Shown piece by piece: positions 11,401 through 23,325 of a stretch of 64,000 nucleotides of DNA (within the stretch, counting starts at the first letter, position 1; every line of letters begins with the position of its first letter). The translations under genes and the position numbers were made by a program. Below the pieces are notes generated by a model. The model was not told the DNA's origin and did no database searches. It saw nothing but the letters and a program-made list of their open reading frames with translations. The DNA is from Actinostola sp. cb2023 (lineage: Eukaryota > Cnidaria > Anthozoa > Actiniaria > Actinostolidae). The stretch lies in contig JAUJYZ010000478.1 in NCBI GenBank assembly GCA_033675265.1, forward strand, positions 33,783 through 97,782, given 5' to 3'.

Positions 11401-14400
11401 CTATTTCAGGATCCCTGTTGTTTTCCAACGCACGACCGAACTGCATTCTGGGATATCATGAACATTTTTGTCAACGACATTCCGTACTTCCATGTTTTAG
11501 AGATATTTTATAAAGTCTTTTATCACCCGGGCCTACAGGCAAACTAATGCATCGGTTGCATTCTTTACTAGTCGAAAGTCGCCAAAACTGCCTTAGTAGG
11601 TCCTCGAATTCACCACAGAACGACCAGAGATAACAACTCTCACTCTGCTGAATCCGCCATTTTGTAAATCTGACACCGTGTTTGCAGATTCAGTTTCATC
11701 GTGAAATTGCACCTCGCCCCTGATTTCTTCCAGGAGAATGGCCTCTACCACCAGTCAAGCTTAATGATGCTGTTCTGGGGGCTTCTGTGGTGAAAATATG
11801 GCAATAAAAGACTTTAAATTGTGGCAAAGTGGCCCAGTTCTGCGAAGCACATCCAGAACCGATAGCCACGCCACGAGACAACTTAACCGCGTGATAGTTT
11901 GAGCCCGCGAGCTGTCAAGATTTCCATGGCAACAAAATTCGCTAAAAACTTCTAAAATCTCTGGAAGTGAAAGGTTGAAATCATTCACATCTGAAGGTTT
12001 GTTATTGGTGAACAACACGTACAGATCACTGACGCGTAAAAGTTTCCTAATTTGCATATTTTCACAAACTATCCTGTCAATGAATTCAAGTAGAAATTAA
12101 ATATACTGTAGTGCCCAAAATTCGAGTGTAATCGATCTAAAAATCACCAAATCATGTTTATATAGGTATTTAGAAGCCAGTAGGTGTATTTTTGAAGCAA
12201 TTGCATAACATTTTGAAAATCATCAAAATAGTCACATACGCAGTTTTCATGGGCACCCCTTCAATTATTTGTTATTCTAATATTAATATTGTGACACTAC
12301 TTAAACCAGAATTTATTATTTATATTATTATACACAATAATTGATTTAAAAAAGAAGATTCTTCAATTTTGATTACCGGTATATGGAGCTTGAGACCACT
12401 TTATGCAGTGAAACCCACCACAAGAGACTTCTAACATGTTATCGTAATGAGTTAAATTGTTGAAATTTATTTACCAATTCTCTCTGTGTTATGAGTTCTC
12501 CAGCATCAAACTGAGCCTGAAAGTAAACAAAGTACATGTAAATTAAGTAAGAATAAAGTCTGGTAAATCTACATATACAATGTACATTTGTAGCAAGTTT
12601 TGAACTTGTTATATCTAAGTACTATATACAATTAGTATAAACAAACTAGTGGTCTATCACATATCCTGCAATCCGATTGGCTACGCTAGAAAGGGTCTAA
12701 TAGTGATAGTCCCCTAGTAGCGAATCACCATGGTAACCATTGTCGTGAACGGCGATGAAGCAAGATGGCGGACAAACCTGATAGTTGTTTTCTCGCTAAA
12801 AAGAGCTAAAATAGACTGAGAAACAAATCTCAAGAACAAGAAATGGAAAAAGCACATAAATATAGACATCTCATTGACAATTCAACAGAGCATCTGATAG
12901 AGTGCGAGGGTGCGATTTCGCACTATTGACCTAAAATCGCACCGAATCGCACTATTGATTGTTTTCCGCACTATTGATCGTTTTCCGCACTATTTTCGAA
13001 AAAATGACCAGAATAAATCACCAAATTCATGAAATATTTCTTCTAAACTAAAATTACCTTCCAAATTTGTCATTTCTAAGCGGATTTCATTGTTTTTACG
13101 GCAAATTTGAAAATCTAAACACCTTAGTTTACGTAGGTTCTCGAGCGTTGAACAAAAATCAACAAGGCGTACTTTGCAATTGTTGCAAGATCCTGGTGAC
13201 TAGTTTTTATTCTAAGAAGGCTTACGATTGGCAGAATTTTGTCAATTCTTGTCCAATCACAGTTATCAATACAAATCAGGATGTTGTTGGCGGGAAAATG
13301 TCCTCACGTTTGTGTGGCACCTTTTGAAGCCGTGTTTTTTTTCAGTTGTGCATGTAAATATGAATAAATTTGTAGCAAAAGAGTCATCAACAAGCACAAA
13401 AAAGAATGCACATCTTCCTGCAAAGATCAATGCCAAAGATAGACTTGCTAATGGAACATTTCATGCTGATAACGAATTGATGTTTTGTTCTTCGTGCAAT
13501 ATTGTGCGAGACTTCATCTCACAAAAGAAACGTGGAAGTAGCTAAGAAGTCCGGTGCAGCCAAACAGCAGACTCTTAAAGGGGGACTAGTACGTAAATCG
13601 TTCAAAGTTTGATTTAGCTGAAACTTCACTGAAATATTCTCAAAGACCAATACAATCACTGGTTAATTTTTTTCTCAAAAATTCCAATGGAAAGTAATAC
13701 ATTTTTATGAATCTTTAGAGGTGCCAGTGACGTCACTGACTCAACCCAAACAATCATCACGGCTTCGCTCCATACATTTCTTCATGTTTAATGTCTTGAA
13801 CTATTTTATTTCTATGAAGCTAAACGTTTGTTTGAAGGAGTTTTCTTACCTTATATGTGCTTAGGATTGATTGTTTGACTAGTTTTCTTCAATACAGAGC
13901 TGTTATCTGAACAAACCGTTCAGATATTTTGATCACAAAATACAAAGAAATGTACGGAGCTGAGTTTGGGTTGAGTCAGTGACGTCACTGGCACCTCTAA
14001 AAATTCATAAAAATGTATTACTTCCCATTGGAATTTTTGAGAAAAAAATTAACCAGTGATTGTATGGGTCTTTGAGATTATTTAAGTGAAGTTTCAGCTA
14101 AATCAAATTTTGAACGATTTACGTACTAGTCCCCCTTTAAGACAACACAGGAATTACTGACAATAAAAATATGTATTTCAAATAAATTAAACTCTCTAAA
14201 TATGCTAATTTTAATTTCTGCACTATTCCGCACTATTTCCAAAAATTTCCACACTATTTTCATTTTTTTCCCGCACTCTACCAGATGCTCTGATTCAAGC
14301 AAGTTTTCTTTGGCTGACACTGCAGAAACTGAGCGAGAAACGATCGTTAAAGTTGAAGATTTTTCGAATTTGGGCCGATTTTTCAACTTTAGCGAAGACA

Positions 14401-17400
14401 AAGTCAAAGGGAATGGTGATAGTGATAAAGGTAATAAACGAAGGCTACACCACTCTTGACTCGTGTTTTGTTCATTTGTTATTTGATTTATGAAAGTTTT
14501 TCACCAAAAGAACCAACTTTTCTGGTTTAGTTTTCCATTTGTTGATGGTAAAACTAAACAGCTCGATTAGTTCAGCCAAATGTGTACTTATGACTGGCAT
14601 AAAATTCTCCGATTGTGAGAAGTTCTATCGTCGTCTTCGTTTGAAAGCTCACTTCCATGGGCAAGACAATGAACCTACTGACGACCCATTTGCTAAGTTC
14701 AATAACAAGATCAGCACCTGGACTCCACCTCAGGGCGAATTTTCTGCCATTGACCACTACATTGATCGCTGCCGAAGGATTGTCAACTCTATCAACTTCA
14801 AAAGACCTGTTAAAGTAACGAATCTCACTGAGGAGGAAAAGACCGCTCTAAAACATCTGAGGCAACGGAAGGATATTGTTATAAAGCCTGCTGACAAAGG
14901 CGGTGCCGTCGTGGTTTGGTCCCGACCTCTATATATACAAGAAGCCAACCGACAGCTATCAGACGCCAAATTTTATCAACATCTAGCCATGATCCTCTCA
15001 AAGAGTACCAAAAGACCATTAAATCCGTTGTAAATGAGAGATGATAGCCAATGTCGAACTCCCACCCTCAGCAAAACATCTCATCGTTACTTCTGCCCGT
15101 ACGTCACGTTTTTACCTTCTGCCAAAGATAAGGCAGGCCCATTGTTTCGGCTCATAAAAATGTAATTGCCCCACACAAGACATCTCTGCGTTTTTGGATG
15201 AAATAATGGCGCCTTTTGTCAAAAGCTTGCCCAGCTATGTGAAAGATACCAACGATGCCCTGAACATCTTTGATGCCTTCAGATTCAATTCTAATAACTC
15301 TAATACCGCTGGTCGGTTTCTATTCACCATGGACATCAAGTCCCTTTACACTGTGATCCCTAATGACGGTGGTCTTCAAGCCTTAACATACTATTTGGAT
15401 CAACGCTAGTGAAGGAACCTCCCACTCATACACTTACGCGCTGGCAGAGCTTGTTCTAACCCTTAATGCCTTCTCATTCAATGGTCAAATTTATCATCAG
15501 ACCGGAGGAGTTGCCATGGGTACCAATATGGGACCGAATTATGCATGTCTGTACGTGGGCTATTTTGAGGATCAAGTATTTCGTCAATATACCGGATTTG
15601 TACCCCAACTATACAGGCGATATATTGACGACGTAATTGGAGCGGCATCATGTAAACCGAGAGGAGCTGGAAGGGTTTATTGACTTTGTCTCTAACTTTA
15701 ACCCAGCCCTTCAATTTACGTACACCATAACAGAACGCGAGTTACCATTTCTTGACATCACCCTACGCATAGACCATGACAGGCTACAAACTTCAGTCTT
15801 CTACAAGGAAACAGCCACCCACAACTACCTTCACTACAACTCTTCACCCCAGCCATTGCAAGCGCAGCATTCCATACAGCCAGTTTCTACGCCTCCGCCG
15901 ACTCTGCTCTGACAACAACGACTTCTTGGCCAGATCTACTGAAATGAAGACCTTCTTCATACACCGTGGTTACCTGTCCTCATCCTTAGATGATGACCTA
16001 CGGAAAAAATCATGTCGATCGATAGACAGGATGCTCTGGTTCCCAGGCAGTCAGTAAACAACGAAACACAAGAGAGAGTCCCCCTGGTCCTCACGTACCA
16101 TCCTTTGACGACCAACATTAAACGTATTCTTTTGGAAAACTTCACCATTTTATCCAACGACCCTTTAACCAAGGTGATTTTTGAAAATACACCTGTTGTC
16201 GCTTACAGACGCGACCAAAGTCTACGTGATACCCTCGTCCACACAACCGAAGGTTGCATCACTTCGCAAGCTGGTTCAAATGCTTGCAGACATCCAAGAT
16301 GCCACACCTGTGAGTACATAACACCTGATACTGAGGTGCGTGCCCCTAAGATGACGTACACCATTCGCGAGAACTTTACGTGTAAGACTGAGAACGTAAT
16401 ATATGTTTTATCATGCTGTCGATGCCCCCAGCTCTACATCGGGGAAACCGGTAGAACTATAAGAGAACGCTTTGCCGAACATCTCCGCAGTATAAGGAAA
16501 CAGACTCCCGGTTTTCCCGTTGCAGAGCATTTTAGCTCAGGTGGCCATTCTATCAGGGACATTAGAGTGAGGGGACTTAAGCTCTGTCATGGTTCTGCAC
16601 TGAAGCGTAAACAAACAGAAATGGAGCTTATTTATAAACTGGCAACATTACAACCTCGCGGAATGAACATTAATTTTCATTATATATAAATTTTATAGCT
16701 TGTACACCCTTTATTCCATTCAATTTCACTGTAATTCCATTCTTGTTAGTCAGCTCGCGGAGCGCGCGCGCATTCAATTATAATCACGTGTAAACACAAC
16801 GGTTGATCACACTGATGAAGGGCTATGCCCGAAACGTCTGTAAAAATACAATTGACACTTAAAATAATTTTGTTTTACCATTGTTTTATCTAAAAAGTAA
16901 GTGTCACGCATCTCAATCAAGAACTTCTAGTTCATTTTCTATAAAATTCTTATTCTTCTTACTTATGCAAATTAAACAAGATATATTGGTATAATAATAA
17001 GTATGTTAGTTTGTTTATACTAAAACAATTAGACAACTCGCCCTCGTTGTCTATGAACTAAGATAGTCAACTCGGCAGGAGCCTCGTTGACTATCTGCTC
17101 ATAGCCAACTCGGACTCATTGTCTAATTGTTAATTAGCCACTTTAGCAACGAGTGGAGGACTGGGAACGAGTTTTAAGAATTAATCTAATTAAAAAATGA
17201 ACAACATCACAAGAGCATATCAGAATTAGTAAGTTTTAGGAGTTTGATAGGGTTTGGAGAAGCAGCAACTGAACTGCAGACATTTAAAAACTGCAAAGAC
17301 ATGACTTTTGTATGGTTACTCGGGACAAGCGTCCCTACTAAACATACATTTCTTTGTAATTTTTGTGATTTTTGGAAAGCTGTTACTCGTTCAATATCTA

Positions 17401-20400
17401 ACAAAACCTTTTGAAACTTTGCAATAATGCTAATTGTGATATGCTCTTTCTTGTGATGGTTTTTTTAAATTAGATTAATTCTAAAAACTCGTTCCCAGTC
17501 CTTCACTTGTTTCTAAAGTGGCTACTATGAGCGGCCAATCTGTATGGGATTTACAAACTAGAGCCACAGGCGAGAGTTTTTAAATCCCTTATCGAATTCA
17601 TGAATAATTAATGAGGGAAATAATTAATGAATAGAAATCATAAGCGTAGCAGACATCTGTAAATCGGATACAGAATCGTCCTCATTTGCATTCAACTTTA
17701 ACTTGGATTTTCTTGGCCAAACTATTTCCTATCATCCAAATTATAGTAAAACATCCACTTATAAATACATCTTGGATTCGATAAGTAATATACAATTTAC
17801 GGCGAGAGTTTGTAAATCCCATACAGATCGGCTGCTCATACTGTATATAGTACATACAATAGAGTCGTTTTCGTATGAGAGAAGTAGATACGGTACGGTT
17901 CGTGCCGTGCAGTGACCGTATCGCGCCATCATCTTGCAGTATCCAAGCATTCTGGTTGGTTGAGCAATGATTTTGCGCACTGGGATTGGTTAAATACAAT
18001 GTGTTCGATTCCGTACCGTGACCGTAACTCCGTACCGTAGGTTTCCCACTCATACGATAACGACTCTATGAGCAGTCGTACTGTATGGAAATTAAATTAT
18101 CAAATTACAATGTCATTTTAATTACCATACAAATATGGTTGCGAATATTGTATATGTTGCAGCTAAATTTGTATATTAGTTAAATTTGAAATTTGAAATC
18201 TGTAAATTTGAAATTTTAGTTAAATTTGAAATTTAAAAATTTCTACCGGTAGTCAATTTTTTTCTAAGGGATTTTTAAAAGGGATTTTTAAAAGGGATTT
18301 TATTTTGGGGACTCACTATAAAAACAGGTGCTTGGATTTTTAGGGGGGTTCTCAAAAGAACTAAATAACTCTTGCCACCATCCTCTACCTACCTTCTCCC
18401 CTTCCCCTTCTCATCTTCCATTTCCCTTCCTTCCATTTTCTTTTCCTTCCTATCCCACTCCATCACCCATCACTCATCACCACCCCCTAAGGTAAACCTG
18501 ATAAATTAACGGAGATTCGAACCACGGACCTTCGGATTGCTAGACCAAAGCTTTACCACTATACCATCAAGGATTTTATGTTCCATAACTTACGAGGACA
18601 TGTTTAAAGACTTTGCCCGCATGACTTAAAGGGGCACTGTCACAACGCGCGCATGCGTCAATTTTAATGATATTCAGAGATTTTAATGATATGCAGAGGT
18701 CAACGAACTCGTCTGTGTTTACGAAGAGAATCGCGCTAGTAAATTTCAATGTGTTTTGAAAGTTTTCAAGTTTTCAAGTTTTCAAGTTTTCGCAGAGTGC
18801 TTCCAAGTTATTCAGAATATACAACCTTTACAGCGTGTGACCTAAATATTTCATGAAATAAGTACTTATTATAGCGACTTCTGGTGAAGGAACGGCATTA
18901 AATAGCAGACAATCCGAGGTGACAACTCAGGTCTCAGATGAAGTTATTCACATTTCACATCGCTAAAAACCAAGTCCATATTACTTCTTTGCTTCAAAAA
19001 AGACTAACGAAGATGTACATGTCACTACTGTATAAGGTACTCGTGTTTTCTTAAATTGTAAGAGTACAAAAGAGTGCAAAAAGAATTGCACAAAATAATT
19101 CCCGTGTGAAAAGTATAATCACTGAGTTCTCTTTGCCGTTGTGTTCGCAGAAATAAAAACTCATACAATGTGACAGTTGTTTGCAATAGCTTCAGTACAT
19201 GCATATGAACTCGAAGGAATACATTGATATGATGTATGCAACTGAGTTCTTTTTGAGAACATAATAATTCGAGTGAATAAGTCAATGAACGCGTTGTCAA
19301 ACATTGTTGTTGTCGTTCGGAATACTTTCCTACCTCCTTTGGTACTCCAGAGCTGTTAAAGAGAAGTATAGCGAACTCAGAATATGTAGTATAACCGTAT
19401 TCTATCTTCCCAGTAAACCAAAACTTATAAACCTGTCGCCTGAATACATTCGTTGTCAACCACTACATCCCGGCGGCCGCCATGAGAAGCCATCGCCATC
19501 GCTCTCGCCGATTAAATAAAAAGCGTATAAAATTGGACTTCAAACCAAACATAACTACCTACAAATACGAAACAACAATCAATCTAAGTACTGAATAAGT
19601 ATCATCTTCTAGAGTGCAAGGATTACAATGATATAACTCGATATATTAACACACTGAATTTGAATTTTCCTCGGGTCTCTTGAAAGCGTTGGTCAACGAT
19701 TTCAAGATTGAAGCCAAGATTCGCGCATGCGCGTGTCGTGACAGTGCCCCTTTAAGATGCAGGAAAACATGAAAATTACTGATAGAAGCGATTGTTTTAC
19801 CTACTTTCAAAACACATTTGAATTCCCGCCTAAAAAGCGGTCAGGAATCCTACAACAGCAGTTAATAAACCTAAACTTATCTTGTTTGTCATTTTTTTAA
19901 ATATATACGAGAAATCACAGCGCTTTAAAGTTAAAATGGCCGGATTAGGGTACGGCCGGTATTTAGGGCAACACACTGTACACATTTTTAACTAGTTAAA
20001 ATACAAATTTAACTGCAACATATACATGTAGATGAATAAAATCATGTTCTAGATACAGTACTGCTTAGAAGTATGTTAACATCGTTCTGCGTGGAGTTCT
20101 GCGTGGAGTCTGCGTGGAGTCTGCGTGGAGTCTGCGTGTAGTCTGAGTGTAGTCTGAGTGTAAACTGAGTGTAGTTTGAGTGTAGTTTCGCGGAGTCTGC
20201 GTGGAGTCTGCGTGGAGTCTGCGTGTAGTCTGAGTGTAGTCTGAGTGTAAACTGAGTGTAGTTTGAGTGTAGTTTCGCCTTTGTTATACAGTCTTTTGTT
20301 TACGTTACACGCAGGCTGAGTGTAGTTTGAGTGTAGTGCAAAGAAATTGAATCCAACGGCGATCAAACTGTTGGACGACGAGACATTCGTGTTCGTAATA

Positions 20401-21818
20401 TACGTGTATTTATATCAAGAATCGTGGTTCAAAACCAAAATAATTCTAAGCCCGATACAATGTGTCTCTCAAAAATAAATACTGTAAATGATTAAGAACA
20501 TTTCATAGTCCAGTGCGATCGAAGCGAGCGTCACATTGAACATGAAGTCGAAGCAGGCAAAAAACAAACATACCAACGTATGACACATATTCGGGTCTAT
20601 AGTTAACATACATGCACTAAACTTAGCTCTTTCTTAGCTAAATAGCAAGGGGAAGTTTTATAGTTTATATTATAAACTATAAAACTTCCCCTTGCTTATA
20701 TTCTAACTTGTGTTAAATTATATCTAAATTGATTTTTTTTACAAGAAATCGAACAACCGATGAACGAAGCGTCCTTGGGCTTCGTCTCAACAACATGACA
20801 ACAGCAGTTGATGATCGTAAACAAACTTGTTGAATCATTGTTTCTAAAGCTTATTGTAGGAGAAAATACTCACATTATGACAACATGATATGATAAATGT
20901 GATTTATAGTAAAGTTGTCTTCACAAGAAATCATCGTATCTTGGAGATTCGCCATTAAAAGAACGTATTTGAGCGGGTTGGTTAAAGTTCCCGTAGACTT
21001 GTTTCACGTGCTAACACAACATGTGTCAATCAAGTGTCTCAAACATAACATTCTCACGTACACGCTAATGAACCTTAGATTTTAGAACTGATAACACTGA
21101 AGGGTCTCTGTAAAGTGCAGACCGGACCGGACCGGACCGGACAGATGCGGACGCCGGATCGGATGCCGGACAGGATGCCGGACGCCGGACGCCGGACGCT
21201 TGAAAAAATAAATTAATTAATTAATTAATTAATTAAAAAAATTAAAAATAAAAAAAAGAGAGAAAAAAAAAAGAAAAGGTTAAAATAAACAAAACAAACA
21301 AAGAATAATTAAGCTCATGTCTAAATTTTCCCTTGCTTATTATAATTGAGGTCGGTGTTAAATACTATATTTGCAGAATGTTCTATCTTTGCTTTGCATG
21401 CGTTATCGGTAAGGTTCCACAGGCCCTGACCGTCAACTAAATAAAGTATTAAAGTTATTGAAGAAGATCGCTAAAGTCAATCAGAGCATTTTAGAGATCG
21501 ATGGAAAGGTCAACATACATTGAATGATCACGTTTATTATATAAATCTGTAATTTATCAAGTATAATCTTTCTCAAAATCATTATCCACCCGTTAACAAT
21601 TTACCATATACTAGTCAGTGCAATATGAACTATACTATGCACAAACTTATCGAAACACAACAAATGTCAGGCGTGTACTGACATTGGCAGACAGCCCAAC
21701 CAAATTAAATCATATAATTATGCAGCAACTAAACATATAATAAAATACTGATTTAAACACAGTCGAACCTCCTGTAAGAACAATGTTCTAAATCAGTTTT
21801 GATTCATTAGCATATGAT

Positions 21819-21884
<66 letters not shown>

Positions 21885-23291
21885 ACTTTAACACCGACAC
21901 ACCGACCTCAATTATAATAAGCAAGGGAAAATTTAGACATGAGCTTAATTATTCTTTGTTTGTTTTGTTTATTTTATCCTTTTCTTTCTTTTTTTTCTCT
22001 TTTTTTTATTTTTTTTTATTTTATTTATTTTTTATTTTTTATTTTTTATTTTTTCAAGCGTCCGGCGTCCGGCGTCCGGCGTCCGGCGTCCGGCGTCCGG
22101 CGTCCGACATCCGGTCCGGCATCCGATCCGGCGTCCGCATCTGTCCGGTCCGGTCCGGTCCGGTCTGCACTTTACAGAGACCCAACACTGAAAGTTGGTG
22201 GGAAAGACATTCTGAATGAATGTTGTTTCTAGATACAACTTCAAGAGTTTATTTAAACTTTTTGTGTCATTTATCGGCTTATGGTAAAGTGAAGATACTC
22301 GAAGCTTCTTCAAGCTTTATTTACAGTATTTTGCTTGCATGATGTTCCACTTTAATTATGGTAAGGTTCCGACGGAAATGTAATGTTTCAGACACTTCAA
22401 TAAATACGACACCAGCAACATTGTACGTGTATTTCTAGACATTCGCCGTTTCTTTCAGAAATGCAAATTAACGGCTGCGTGTAAAAGTCAGTCAAGCTTG
22501 TAATGAGCAAAAAGTTGAGTGTAGTTTGAGTGTAGTTTGAGTGTAGTTTGCGTGTACTACACGCAGACTACACTCAGACTACACTCAGACTCCACGCAGA
22601 CTCCACGCAGACTCCACGCAAACTCCACGCAAAAAATGTTAACATGCTTCTAAGCAGTACTGTACTATAATTTTCAAGATACAATGTACCAGTAAGTTTG
22701 GCCGAGAAAATCAAAGATTTAGTCTATGCAAATCCAGACGATTTTGTATCAAAAATACAAGCTCTGTCACGGTTGTGATTTCTATTGTGTTTTCCTCATG
22801 AATTATTAATATTGAATTCATGAATAATAAATGAGCAAAATACAATAGAAACCACAAGCGGAACATCTTTAAATCGGCAAGAGATTCATCCTGATTTGCA
22901 TTAAACAATAACTTTGATTTTCTCAGTCAAATTAATTTGTTTCTTCAAAATTATAGCAAAACATGGAGTGATACATTGTTGGATTTGATGAGTTAAAATA
23001 TTTGCGTCCGATCTTTATGGGCATTAAAAGGGCTCGCCACACCACTTTTAAATGTCCAATAAAGGTCTCCCGCCGCTCATATTTTAACTATCACTTCATG
23101 AATATGATAAGAACATTTTAGAACATTGGTTCCATCCAGGGGCGTAGCCAGGATTTTCCATTGGGGGGGGGGGGGGGTCACACTCCATATCATTCACCAC
23201 CAAATTCCCCCCACCCCCCTCCCCTCCTCAAACATATAAATTTAAAGAGTAGACCCAGAGAAAGGGGGGTCACAGGCACCCTGTGACCTAG

Positions 23292-23325
<34 letters not shown>

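Larger units (their letters stand above)
12765..14459 (+). pseudogene. Coding fragment split by the 6-bp-TSD transposon
   Basis: A frame beginning [13 protein letters not shown] at 12765 (one in-frame stop shortly after) runs to 12885. It resumes after the transposon at 14293-14298, continuing as [18 protein letters not shown] and [13 protein letters not shown] to a stop at 14459. Removing the element and one TSD copy joins the two halves in the same frame. The family is not recognised; it may be the first exon of a transposase or a retained gene fragment. Confidence 0.45.
20056..22662. mobile_element. TA-flanked element with 11-bp subterminal tandem repeats
   Basis: TA lies at 20054-20055 and 22663-22664; the ends are CAGTACTGCTTAGAAGTATG and complement. 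Inside each end is an array of about 11-bp units (TCTGCGTGGAG, TAGTCTGAGTG): 20091-20340 and, inverted, 22515-22630. The MULE-like element at 21102-22183 and a hairpin at 20644-20696 lie within. In PHB1 intron 3. Confidence 0.75.

Noticed and set aside
13228..13359. Upstream part of the frame leading into the CGGBP1-like zinc finger
   Set aside because: No homology visible before Met 13360; the upstream residues look non-coding.
21939..22232. Phe-rich frame followed by [13 protein letters not shown]
   Set aside because: Translation of the T-rich and CCGGCGT-repeat parts of the MULE-like TIR.
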